The notes beneath the pieces are model-generated. The model saw only the letters and a program-made list of their open reading frames with translations, did no database searches and was not told where the DNA came from. The translations under genes and the position numbers were made by a program. Below are positions 1 to 9,829 of a DNA stretch of 64,000 bases, piece by piece; within the stretch, counting starts at the first letter, position 1, and the number at the start of each line of letters is the position of its first letter. This DNA is from Narthecium ossifragum. Lineage: Eukaryota > Streptophyta > Magnoliopsida > Dioscoreales > Nartheciaceae. Where the stretch lies: positions 25,189,648 through 25,253,647 of the forward strand of contig OY986967.1 of the NCBI GenBank assembly GCA_963920575.1, in the 5' to 3' direction.

Positions 1-95
1 ATCGATGTCGGAACCGCCTTTGACGTGTCCTTCACTCCTTCTGAAACGTCGAACCGACCTAGACCGATCAGTCGCTTGGGGAGCGATCGATCTAA
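1..95. mobile_element. Truncated copy of an LTR-like repeat
   Basis: This stretch matches 2314-2402 almost base for base. The shared block runs from atcgatgtcggaaccgcc to cttggggagcgatcgatc. The only length difference I see is about 8 extra bases here, near position 33. The repeat is cut by the window edge on the left and joins unrelated sequence near base 95. I infer an LTR fragment because the longer copy carries a TATA-type motif downstream, but no element ends are visible here. Confidence 0.45.
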
Positions 96-1613
96 GTTGG
101 TAATTTGGTAAAATTAACCATATGTTTTGTAGGATATCTTTCTTCTTCTTCTTCTTCTTGGTTTTTTTAAGGGATTTTTGTAGGGAGCACCATAATATGA
201 TCTTCTCCTACTAATAAAACAACAACTATTAGATTTAACTCCTTAACACAATCTTAGAGTTTAAAAGACTCTTATACCCTTCTCTCTATTATTATCACCA
301 AATCTCCTTTAAAACACCTCCCCCCACTTCCAGATCCGAACGGCTCCCACCTCCGGATCCGCCGCCTCCCCCACCCCCAGATCCGTCGTCGGCCGCTCCC
401 AGATCCCGATCCGTCACCGTCGCCGTTCCCAAATCTCCACGCCGCCGTCGTCGCCGCCCATCCCCCCATTCACTGCCACAACTCCAACGCCGTTATCCTC
501 TTCCTCGAAACCTCTCGGATCTATAGATCGTGCGCCTCCCGACCACCTCGAGGGTTGTAGCGCCGGCAACCGAGGAGGTGGACGTCTGGAAAGAGAAAAT
601 GGAAAAGAGAAAATAGAATAATCCAAACCATTCATGTATATGGAAGGAAAATAGAAAAGTGTAAACTACAAAGAGAATACTGCAAAGAGAATAATGCAAT
701 GCATGCATGGAGATTAATGAAAAGAGAAAAGAGAACACTCCATAACATGTTTGAGCAAAAAATCATTTTTCGATTTAGGTGTTCTCTTTTTACAAAGAGA
801 AAACTTAAAATTCATTCATTAACATTAATCAAAAACTGAAAAGAGAATACTGCAAACATAAAAGCGACGGCGACGACTTCATCAAGAGTTCAAGAGGAGA
901 GCTGCAGGAAGTGTCCTACGGAATCCGCATTGAAAAGAGAAAATGGAAAAGAGAAAAAGAGAATAATCCAAACCATTTATGTATATGGATGGAAAAGAAA
1001 AAAAGTGTAAACTGTAAAGAGAATAATGCAATGCATTCATGTAGATTAATGAAAAGAGAAAAGAGAACAATCTATAACATGTTTGAGCACAGAATTATTT
1101 TTGGATTTAGGTTCTCTTTTTATAAAGAAAAAACTCAAATCCATTCATAAATTTTAATCAAAAATACAAAAGAGAATACTGTAAAGAGAATAATGTCAAG
1201 AAAAAAATCTTACTTTGGAAAAACAAAATCACTCAAATTCCATCAAGAGTTTCATTTTTTCACAAATTTGAGTACCGGGGCAGTGGAAAAACAAAATCAT
1301 TTTTTTCACAAATTTTCTTCTTCTTCTTCTTGGTTTTTTTAACCTGTGGTGCTTTTGCAATGAAAACCAATAAAAAAAAGGGGTAAAATGCAAATACTAA
1401 TAGGGTGGGGTCTTTTAGCAATATAGTCATACGACAAGAGGGTATTTGCAAAAATCCCAAAATAATAAAGAAAAGAAATCCGTAAATAGCTGAATGATTG
1501 GATATATTTATATTTCTTTCCTCAATAAATATATAACTCACAGTATTCGCTTCTCCACTACCAATAATAGCATCCGAGAAATATCGCCAGAAGTCCTCGC
1601 TCTTGTCCTCTCC
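96..1613. repeat. Duplicated segment carrying the 3' end of the 9.8-kb membrane-protein gene
   Basis: Bases about 96-170, 1315-1465 and 1466-1613 match 9185-9236, 9237-9390 and 9830-9961 respectively, in the same order. The copy therefore includes a non-coding block and the last codons of the minus-strand membrane-protein gene at 9783-10448, and stops abruptly near 1613. It is interrupted by extra sequence at about 172-1314. Only the distal copy keeps an open gene, so this copy is a partial duplicate with no independent start. Within this copy the reading frame continues past the point where an insertion changed it in the other copy. Confidence 0.7.
172..1314. repeat. Insertion with an internal tandem duplication, bounded by a TTC-rich direct repeat
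   Basis: This block is absent from the homologous segment near 9236. Its two edges carry nearly the same sequence (ttcttcttcttggttttttt at about 150-169 and again at 1320-1340). Inside, about 590-870 and 930-1210 are diverged direct copies of one A-rich unit starting gaaaatggaaaagagaaaa and containing cataacatgtttgagca. The left part (about 310-570) is GC-rich and pyrimidine-rich with no convincing gene. It may be a non-autonomous element or a local duplication. Confidence 0.5.
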
Positions 1614-2049
1614 GAACTCACAGTGGATCGATCCAATCCGTTAGAAACCCCAAGATCTATAGTTTGGATCGATACAAACCTATTTTGAATCGATCCAATA
1701 CCGGCTGACGGGTAAAAATGGATAGTTTCGATCTAATTTGATCGTCCACGACTTGGGCGTATAAATAGAGGTTTTGACTCTTATTAAAGGATCTTTTTTT
1801 CAGCCTTCTTCCTCCGTGAGCTCTAGAGAGAGGTTAGATAGATATTGAGATTTATCCTCTAATTATTAGTGATTTAGTGCTCTAAAGGTGGATTTCGATG
1901 GAGAAGATGGGTCAAGCCTCCTCTTCCACGGATCTCTTACCCAAGATGAGTAACTAAACCCCTTCTCATTGGAAATTCCTTGATGTTTTAGGGATCTTTC
2001 TTAGATTTCTCTTGGATTTCTTGATGTAATGACTCTTGATATGGTATTT
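1614..2049 (+). mobile_element. LTR-like remnant with TATA box
   Basis: Sequence starts abruptly where the duplicated segment ends. It contains gcgtataaatagaggttttg near 1758, followed by a leader-like stretch with a GAG-rich motif near 1820-1835. This layout of a TATA box and a short leader without coding capacity resembles the promoter part of a plant LTR. No tRNA primer-binding site, polypurine tract or internal coding region is visible, so the call is weak. Confidence 0.3.
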
Positions 2050-3320
2050 GTGAGGACCCGTTCCTCCAACCCGGTCCGACCGTGTTAGTTTGAGGGTCTG
2101 GCCCGTTTGGCCTTGTTTCTCGATCAGGTTAACCCCATGGGCAATCTTGGTAAATTATGCCTTGGCGGTTGATTTCACACCTGTGTAGTGCACACACTGC
2201 CCTACGATTATTATTCGTGCTTGTTAGAACCTTAGGTAAATTTGGGATCAAAATATATGAGTTTGGGCACGCAGAAGCTATCAGCCCAAACCGATCGAAT
2301 AGAACGATCGGTTGAATCGATGTCGGAACCGCCTTTGACGTGTCCTTCTGAAACGTCGAACCGACCTAGACCGATCAGTCGCTTGGGGAGCGATCGATCG
2401 GACTCGGGTCTATAAGAGACCCGTGAACTGCCTTTGTTTTATCTTTTCTTCTCCTACCTTCTTCTCTCCTTTGATCCGTGAGGAAGGCTTGTTGCAGACG
2501 TTTGGGAAGCTTGCCAGGAGGTAGGGGAACAGCTCTAAATCTCCTCTACACGGTTTAATCAAGTATTAAACATGGATTAGGCGTAGTTAGGTAGGATTCT
2601 TCTCTAAGCTTAGTTTAAGTGTTCTTGGTTGATTGTTTGATTGTTTTCTCAATTAAAGTATGCGAGATGATTCGTTTTAGCTTGCTTAACATCTGGTTAA
2701 AGCTTGAATAGATTTTGGTTTGAATTGATATGGATTTAAGCAAGTTTTCCTTAAGTTATTATTGGATTTTCAGGGTTAATTAGAACAATAGTGTTCTAGC
2801 TTGTTTTCGGAGTTGTATGTGCATGATCTCAGTTGGTCTTTTACATGAAAGTTGTATATTTATGAGTTTGCTTTCATTTCCAACTGGTTTCCTAATTTTT
2901 GGAGTTACGTATGATTGTTTGAGTATTAAATGAGTTGTCTGTGCTGAAACATGACAGTTGGTTTAATATGAGAAATCGAGTGGTTTTTCGTTATTTAATT
3001 GAGTTTATTTTTGGTGGAGATGATCCTAGTGATATTTAAGTGTGATCTGTAAAGTTTGGTTTCAATCCAATTTATTGTCCAAAGGCTTTTTGGTCGGGTT
3101 ATCAAATCTGGATTTTTACTGAATATGTAGGTTTTCATTTAGTTTCGTCTATATGATCAATCCAATTTTTGGATATGTAATTTGGCGTATACCATTGAGT
3201 GGGCATATCAAGTTTCATGTCGATCGGATGGCTAGATTGAAAGATATGATTTTCCGAGCTTTGTAATATAATTGGTTTGATTTCGATAAATCGATTATTT
3301 TAATCTTATTTTAATTATAT
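2050..3320 (+). mobile_element. Long LTR-like remnant, probably solo or truncated
   Basis: The segment begins with tgtgaggacccgttcc, includes the block shared with bases 1-95, and then has gggtctataagagaccc near 2405 as a TATA-like promoter, followed by about 900 bases of AT-rich non-coding sequence. This is compatible with the long LTR of a Ty3-type element. I see no gag-pol coding sequence in either direction and no second intact copy, so it is at most a solo or truncated LTR. Confidence 0.35.
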
Positions 3321-3324
3321 GTTA

Positions 3325-4672
3325 TTTTATTTGTGTAAGCTCGTGTGTGACTTGTGGTTGAACCAGAGGTGCAAATCTAGTAATACAATTTAAAACTTAC
3401 AAGAACACGAGAGCTTCAACAGAACCAACGACCTTTATTTATGAGAATTGAAAGTTACCGTTACATGCTCTTCAACAAGAGAGAGAGAGAGATAGGAATA
3501 AGATGCTTGATGGCGACGCGAATCACATCAAGCTTATATTCATTTTTATTAGAACAATAATGTTAATTAGAAAAGAATCCTTTTAATAAAAAAATTCTTT
3601 TCTTTTACATCACATCGGCTGAAAAGAAATATTTTTTTTGCTGATGAGAGGGTCCACCACTGCGTGTGCCGGGTGATTTACGGACATTCAAGTGGCCTTT
3701 AATTGTTGTATTATCCTACATGATTATTCTTCCTATTTGAATTATTATCCTCTAGCGGATGAGGTTTCACTAAATCGTCCTCGTCCGTGGATCCTCCTGG
3801 TCACTATCTAATCCGATAGGGAACGTGAGTGTTATCATCTAATATAACTGGCCGGCTAATTCGTCGACTGGCGGCCATTGACCGGCCGAGCCAAACAGCC
3901 CCTCAGTATGGCCCCTACTGGTGAACAAGACAACAGAAGAGACTCCCCACTGGATGGGGGAGCTGTCTGTCAAACCACGGTCTTTTTCAATGGCCTAAAG
4001 GATACCTTGTTTTACAAAACTTGTACGCAAAGGAAGAGGATGTTCCTGGACTAAAACAATAGTTTTTTTTACTTTCTCATATTTTTTCTCACACGTTTAG
4101 ATTAATGAGGTCTAAATTCTTCACCTTGGTCAGCAAGTAAGAGGACTCAAGTTGTGGTCAATGTATAGACACTTGTATACATGAAACCTCCATGAAACAC
4201 CAACAATCTCCACATATATTATATATATAGCTCAGAACTCCCCCAAATTAAGGCACCAACAAAGCACATCATTCCATAACCAAGCTTAATTCTCAAGTGC
4301 AAGTGTTCTCTCCTGAGAGCTAGCATTAAGAGTTGTTTGGCTATAACAAGATCAAGCTAGCCAGTGATGGAGAGTAGTAGTGGTGATAAGAGAGGGTGGT
4401 TCGGATCCTCGCTGCTGTCGCGGTGGTTCTCGTGTCTCTGCTCGGCTGAAGAAGGAAGACATGAGGCGAGCAAGGGGGCGGGTCCGTCGCCGGCAGCAGG
4501 ATCGCCGGAGGCGGCCATGGTTGCTGCTGCCAAGCATTTCTCTAGTGCGCATAAAGTCCGATTTGGCTAATCTTATTAAAAATGTTGTATATGTGAATAC
4601 TAGTATGTATGTTGTTGTCTTAATTAAATATTAACCTTTCTCATGTACTACTTCAATGTGAAGGATTAATAG
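3325..4672 (+). repeat. Segmental duplication, copy A (small-protein gene and its upstream region)
   Basis: From tttgtgtaagctcgtgtgtg near 3332 to gtgaaggattaat near 4672 this segment parallels about 7078-8652. Shared landmarks are cctcagtatggcccctactg (3901 and 7677), a tatattatatatat TATA-like run just before the gene, and the gene itself. The copies differ by scattered substitutions and small indels. Copy A lacks the second small gene that follows the first in copy B. Between the two copies lie a LINE fragment and a pseudogene. Confidence 0.8.
4367..4570 (+). CDS. Small uncharacterised plant protein, copy A (67 aa)
   Basis: The reading frame starts at the ATG in agccagtgatggagag and ends at a TAA. 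The product has a Ser-rich N terminus, a central RWFSCLCSAEE segment with two cysteines, an Ala/Pro/Gly linker, and a C-terminal block EAAMVAAAKHFSSAHKVRF ending in Gly. The paralogue at 8165-8368 has five residue changes, and a third paralogue at 8388-8549 keeps the C-terminal block although its middle is different. That selective conservation argues for a real protein. There is no signal peptide or membrane segment. An upstream TATA-rich run lies at about 4206-4232. I do not recognise a function. I chose this ATG because it is the first in frame and is kept in copy B. Confidence 0.65.
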   Translation: MESSSGDKRGWFGSSLLSRWFSCLCSAEEGRHEASKGAGPSPAAGSPEAAMVAAAKHFSSAHKVRFG

Positions 4673-6050
4673 TTGTGAAATGTAATGACGCAAAGTATTA
4701 GTTTTAGAAATTATGTCAGTTGACTACTTATTAGCTTACTTTAGTGGATGCCATCGGTGGGAAGTTCTCTTGATGTGTTACAGGATTGGTGGGTTCTCGA
4801 CGGCCTTATCTATCGGTTTCCCTATCCAATTGTGGTGGAGGAGGGTGCTTTGAATTGGTCTATTGGAGACCTCCTCGATGAATCAGGGGAATGGAATGCT
4901 TTGAAAGTCAGGGGTCTCTTTCATGAGGAACTGACGGAGAGGGTGATGAGCTTGCCAAACATGCCAGCTGCTGAGGGTGACTCTTTTCGATGGATGTGGG
5001 GATCTAATGGTGTGATTACCATGTCTTCATGCTATTCCTTTTTTATGGCCGTGAATATTCAATTCAGGACACAAGCCGATGATACTAGTTTGTGGAAGAG
5101 GATATGGGCTGCGCTAGTGGGTCCTCGAGCGAAGCAATTTTTGTGGCGCTTGGCTCATGCTAAGCTACCAACTCTTGATAAGCTTTGGTCATTATGCATG
5201 ACAAGTGAATCTCGATGTCCACGGTGTGAGGTTGAAGATGAATCAATTGAGCATGTATTGATTCGATGCCCTTGTGCACAGTTTGTTTGGAGGAATGTGT
5301 TAGAGGGATCGGGTATGGTGGCTGCAAACCTTACTCTTGATGATTGCTTTGAAATTCGTGGCAGGTCCTCATCATTGGAGCATGATTGGCTTTTAAAATC
5401 TACTGTTGGCTATATATTGTGGAATCTTTGGAGGTCAAGATGTGGTGTTGTTGTTGGTAAAGAAGAGAGAGATCTTACCCATCTTGTTCAATCAATCAAG
5501 TGGCAAGTTAGAGAATACACAATTGCTCATAGGAAACAAGAGCCTATACAGAGGCATGAATGGCAGGGAGTCCGAATTCAAACTGATGCTTCTTTTAGCA
5601 ATGGTGAAGGCCGAGCTGGACTGGGGATGGTTTGCACTGATGAGGATAATGATCTTTTGTGGACATAATCAAAAGTTGACAAGGCAAGCTCTTCTCTTGA
5701 AGCTGAATTGAAAGCCATACAGTTTGCACTATACGTAGCTATGGATAGAGGTATCAAAAGCCTATTAATTGAAAGTGATTCTTTGATCGCGGTGGAGCTT
5801 GTTCATAAGGGGGCTCCTTGGGTTAATTCATGTGCGTCTATTGTCCAATATATTTGGTGGTGTATAGGGGCATTCAGTGATTTTTTGCTTGTATTCATCC
5901 CTCGTAATTTTAATGAACGAGCGGATCTAGTTGCCAGGAATGCCAGGTGCATGACCTATGTTTTGTCTGGTCATGGCCTGGATGGAGAGGTAGATTAGTG
6001 CAGGGTGTATAACCCTTAGCCTTCGGGCTTAGCTGTCCAACAACAGCCCG
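4673..6050 (+). mobile_element. 3' fragment of a LINE (zf-RVT and RNase H), decayed
   Basis: An open frame from about 4748 to 5668 encodes the C-terminal part of a non-LTR retrotransposon polyprotein. A reverse-transcriptase zinc-binding domain is seen as FLWRLAHAKLPT, CPRCEVEDESIEHVLIRC and FVWRNVL. It is followed by the start of RNase H (IQTDASF...GLGMVCTDE). The frame breaks near 5665 and resumes at about 5690-5998 with ELKAIQFALYVAMDRGIKS, ESDSLIAVELV and NERADLVARNA. All four RNase H acidic positions can still be recognised across the break. The body is 5'-truncated and lacks the RT core. I found no poly-A tail or target-site duplication. It sits between the two copies of the small-gene duplication. 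Confidence 0.85.
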
Positions 6051-6179
6051 GCGGCAGCCAGCGGCCGCCGTGTCAGGGGCAGCTCAATCGAGCCACGAGA
6101 GCCTTAACCAATCTACTCGGCTCCATGCCTACCAATGCCAAGACAGAGAGGGCTTGGTCCCTCGACGGTGCCAGGGTAC

Positions 6180-6845
6180 GCAACAATAACAACAGCTCCT
6201 ATGTTAGAAACAAAAGCGAGGGGCACTTGCAGACGAGCGTGTCTCGAAAATGGTCCACTTCGAAACAGCTGCAGGCCATGGCCGCTGCCCTGGCCTTGCC
6301 ACGCTGTCCGGACACTGGGGCCGCGCGACAGCCTCGTTTTGGTCGTTCAAACCATGAGCTCCGTGCTGGTATTCACCATGTGGGCACTGGTTGCTGCTTT
6401 GCCATGCCAAGACCGGGCCAACGCACTGGGCACCCCGCCAGTGGTACCGCCGCCAAGCCAGCTGGCATGGACCGCGCCTTTAGCAGCGCTCCAACACCAG
6501 ATAACAGAGGAATGGAAGAAAAAGGATAAGAGGTGTTCAGCAGGACTATTGGCGAAGCTGCAGGGGATGGAGAAGAGCGCAAGAGTGCTGCTCGAGACGG
6601 TGGCAGGTAAAGAAGGGTGGCAACATAGAGCCAAGGACTCAAGGAGCTTGCAGAAGCGTCACGGAAGCTGGGGGAGGGGATGGGCCCGCTTCAGAGGCAG
6701 GTGAGGGAGGTGTTCCAGAGAGTGAAGAGAAGCCGGGTGGAGGTGCAGCGGCTGCTGGAGCTGTGCTCCCACCGCTCCACCAATGTTGATTCCTCTGATC
6801 TTGAAAGAAAGGATCAACACCGCCGCTACTTGGGTTGTTAAACCC
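6180..6845 (+). pseudogene. ROH1/BYPASS1-like (DUF793 family) pseudogene fragment
   Basis: Three frames together give a recognisable protein. One frame has RKWSTSKQLQAMAAALA near 6246-6298. A second has MSSVLVFTMWALVAALPCQD near 6354-6413, followed by EEWKKKDKRCSAGLLAKLQ and MEKSARVLLE. A third frame after about 6610 has KELAEASRKLGEGMGPLQ, RQVREVFQRVKRSR and VEVQRLLEL. This order (hydrophobic segment, EEWKKK helix, PLxRQVREVF motif) matches my memory of the plant DUF793 family. At least two frame changes and no start in the first frame mark it as broken. No intron explains the shifts. It looks like a retained gene fragment lying next to the LINE remnant. Confidence 0.6.
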
Positions 6846-7077
6846 CTCTTATCAGAATGTTTTTATGATCAGAGGAAGGAGGCTGTCCAGTCACGTGTAG
6901 GCACGTGACCGGTTCGCTCGGGCCGCCGTTAGACCGGCAGACGACAGGTGAACGGAGGCATCAATTAAAAATGGTTCTAGAAACATAGGTATTCAATGCT
7001 TATTTTTGAAAGCATAGGTATCACATAAAAATTTACCTGAAAACCCAGATACCAAACACATACTTTACTCTAATTTT
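6846..7077. other. Non-coding stretch, nothing recognised
   Basis: AT-rich sequence with no open frame of interest. A short imperfect repetition (aaacataggtat near 6983, gaaagcataggtat near 7008) is the only pattern seen. It ends where duplication copy B begins. Confidence 0.4.
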
Positions 7078-8164
7078 ATTTGTGTAAGCCCGTGTGTGAC
7101 ATGTGGTTGAATCAGATTAAAACTTACAAGAACACGAGAGTTTCAATAGAACCAACAGCCTTTATTTATGAAAATTGAAAGTTACTAGTATATGCACTTC
7201 AATGAGAGATTAACCCTTCTATATATATAGAGTGACTTATGGGAAGAGAGACAGGAATAAGATGCTTGATGGTGATGACGAGTCACATCAAGCTTATATT
7301 CATTTCTATTAAGACAATAATGTTAATTAGGAAAGAATCCTTATAATAAAGAGATTCTTTACCTTCACATCACATCGTATGAAAAGAATTATTTTTTTTG
7401 CGTCACTGTGTATACCGGATGATTTGCAGACATTCAAGTGACCTTTAATTGTTGTATTATCCAACAGGATTATTCTTCCTATTCGTATTATTATCCTCCG
7501 TATCATCCGGTGGATGCTCCACTAGCGGATAGGGCTCCACTAAATCGTTCTCGTCCGAGGATTCTCCTAGTCACTATCTGGTCCGATAGGGAACGTGAGT
7601 GCTATCATCAATATATATAAAACTGGCCAGACTAATTCGTCGACCGGCGGCCATTGACCGGCCGAACCAAACAGCCCCTCAGTATGGCCCCTACTGGTGA
7701 ACAAGACAACAGAAGATACTCCCCACTGCATGTGGGAGCTGTTAGTCAAACCACGGTCTTTTTCAATGGCCTAAAGGATACCTTGTTTTACAAAACTTGT
7801 ACGCCAAGGAAGTGGATGTTCCTGGACTAAAACAATAGTTTTTTTGACTTTCTCATATTTTTTCTCACACGTTTAAATTAATGAGGTCTCTAAATTCTTC
7901 ACCTTGGTCAGCAAGTAACACGACTCAAGTTGCGGTCAATGTATAAACACTTGTATACATGAAACGCGATTAGAACCCAGTTATCCACCATGAAGCACCA
8001 ACAATCTCCACATATATTATATATATGGCTCAGAACTCCCCCAAATTAAGGCACCAACAAAGCACATCATTCCATAACCAAGCTTAATTCTCAAGTGCAA
8101 GTGTTCTCTCCTGAGAGCTAGCATTAAGAGTTGTTTGGTTATAACAAGATCAAGCTAGCCAGTG

Positions 8165-8368
8165 ATGGAGAGTAGTAGTGGTGATAAGAGAGGGTGGTTC
8201 GGATCCTCGCTGCTGTCGCGGTGGTTCTCGTGTCTCTGCTCGGCTGAAGAAGGAAGAAATGAGGCGAGCAAGGGGGCGGCTCCGTCGCCGGCAGCAGGAT
8301 CGCCGGAGGCGGCCATGGTTGCTGCTGCCGAGCATTTCTCTAGTGCGCATAAAGTCCGATTTGGCTAA
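8165..8368 (+). CDS. Small uncharacterised plant protein, copy B (67 aa)
   Basis: Near-identical paralogue of the gene at 4367-4570. I see five amino-acid differences, among them Asn for His after AEEGR, Ala for Gly before PSPAAGS, and Glu for Lys in AAAEHFSS. The start, length and stop are the same. The central CLCSAEE segment and the final SAHKVRFG are kept. No known domain or targeting signal. The upstream sequence is duplicated together with the gene, so both copies probably have the same promoter type. Function unknown. Confidence 0.65.
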   Translation: MESSSGDKRGWFGSSLLSRWFSCLCSAEEGRNEASKGAAPSPAAGSPEAAMVAAAEHFSSAHKVRFG

Positions 8369-8387
8369 TCTTATTAAAAATGTTGTC

Positions 8388-8549
8388 ATGGGCAGTAGTA
8401 GAGATAAGAGAGGGTGTTTCCGGTCGGTGCTGGCACCGTGGTTTGCGAGGATGAGAGCGGTTCCGGCGGCCGCAGCAGGACCAGAAGCAGCCATGGTTGC
8501 TGCTGCTAAGCATTATTTCTCTAGTGCACATAAGATGCGATTTGGCTAA
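8388..8549 (+). CDS. Diverged tandem small protein of the same family (53 aa)
   Basis: This frame starts 19 bases after the stop of the preceding small gene and ends at TAA. Its product begins MGSSRDKRGCFRS, has a short Pro/Ala linker, and ends with EAAMVAAAKHYFSSAHKMRF plus Gly. N-terminal (SS-DKRG) and C-terminal blocks match the 67-residue paralogues, while the CLC centre is replaced and shorter. One extra Tyr sits in KHYFSS. Such close spacing means it may be read from the same transcript or be a recent tandem copy without its own promoter. Conservation of the ends in spite of divergence elsewhere suggests the ends matter. Confidence 0.55.
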   Translation: MGSSRDKRGCFRSVLAPWFARMRAVPAAAAGPEAAMVAAAKHYFSSAHKMRFG

Positions 8550-8652
8550 TCTTACTGATTGTTGTGCATGTGAATATATACTACTATAAATGTTGTTCAT
8601 CTTAAATTTTCCTAGAAATTTATGTACATGAGTACATCGATGTGAAGGATTA

Positions 8653-9184
8653 ATTAAGATTGGCAAACATTCCGTATTCATGGTCAATTCGGACTGATAA
8701 GTCTTAAGCATAAGGAAGAACCCAAAAGAAAAAGAATAATCAAAACTTCACTCTTTTCATATTAAATGCATGTTTATTTTAAGGTTACAATTGTTCTCAA
8801 AACATTACCTATTAGCCGGCCCGGAAAGATCTTCTATTCATGTAATATATCCTACTCTTCCAGTCCTGTTTTGGGCCAACTGCATGTGAGAAAAGAAAAG
8901 AAACAAATGGATCCATATATAGCAAGATTAGTATACGTACGTTTAGTTTGTGCATGAGTGAATGATCAGTGTAAGAGTCCACCTTGTATATATTGATCTT
9001 TGAACGTTGTCAAATCCCTCCTCTCTCTTTCCTCTTCCAGAAAGATAGGACCTCATAAAACTGAAGAACATGAAGAAATTTGAAACATGAATTTAAGAAG
9101 GCAACGTAGGAGTAAAATTTGTCTAACCAAAGACAAAATTGGTTACAACCAGTACAAGTTTAATTAATAGGATCAAAGCAGGTC
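8653..9184. other. Intergenic, no gene recognised
   Basis: AT-rich sequence downstream of the small genes. Short open frames have no family resemblance. I see no repeats with clear ends. Confidence 0.4.
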
Positions 9185-9390
9185 AAGATCTAATTTGGTA
9201 ATTTGGTAAAATTAACCATATATTTTGTAGGATATCTTCCTCCTTCTTCTTCTTGGTTTTTTTTAACCTGTGGTGTTTTTGCAATGAAAACCAATAAAAA
9301 AGGGGTAAAATGCAAATACTAATAGGGTGGGGTTTTTTTAGCAATATAGTCATACGACAAGAGGGTATTTGCAAAAATCCCAAAATAATG

Positions 9391-9829
9391 CCGTCGTCTT
9401 TGGTCGTCTTCTTCTTCTTCTCACATTGGAAACAGAACCAGTCGCCGTCCGGTATGGATTGGATGAGAGGCGGATGGGGGTGAATGGGAGGAAGAGGGGT
9501 TGGGAGAGAGGCTGGGTGGTGGTGACCAGAGAGTAGGAGACAGGCGGATGGAGGCGAATGGGAGGAAGAGGGGTTGGGAGAGAGGCGGATGGGTGTTGGT
9601 GACCAGAGATCGGGGTGAAGTATCATCTGATGCATCACGTGATATCACGTGATGCATCTCCTGATGCATCATGAAGTCACTTTTTTACATCTCCAGATAC
9701 AGTATCTGTTGATGCATCTCCAGATGCAGCATCAGTTGATGCATCTGGTCAACCAAACACATGTTTGGACCATGATGCTGCATCAACTGATGCATACATC
9801 TGTTGATGCAGGCAACAAAACGCCCCCAA
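9391..9829. mobile_element. Insertion with tandem and palindromic subrepeats, probably a DNA transposon
   Basis: The homologous segment at 1466 lacks this block and reads straight from ccaaaataat into aaagaaaagaaatcc, which defines the insert edges. The left part has a tandem duplication of about 80 bp (ggcggatgggggtgaatggg near 9470; ggcggatggaggcgaatggg near 9543). The right part is packed with tgatgcatc-type units in both orientations (about 9627-9812), resembling the subterminal repeats of hAT or CACTA elements. No target-site duplication is evident and no transposase is encoded. Confidence 0.55.

Larger units (their letters stand above)
7078..8652 (+). repeat. Segmental duplication, copy B (two small-protein genes)
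   Basis: This is the second copy of 3325-4672. It carries the same upstream landmarks, including ccacatatattatatatatg before the gene. It differs by containing two small genes in a row (8165-8368 and 8388-8549), the second inserted exactly where copy A passes directly into its 3' flank. Confidence 0.8.
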
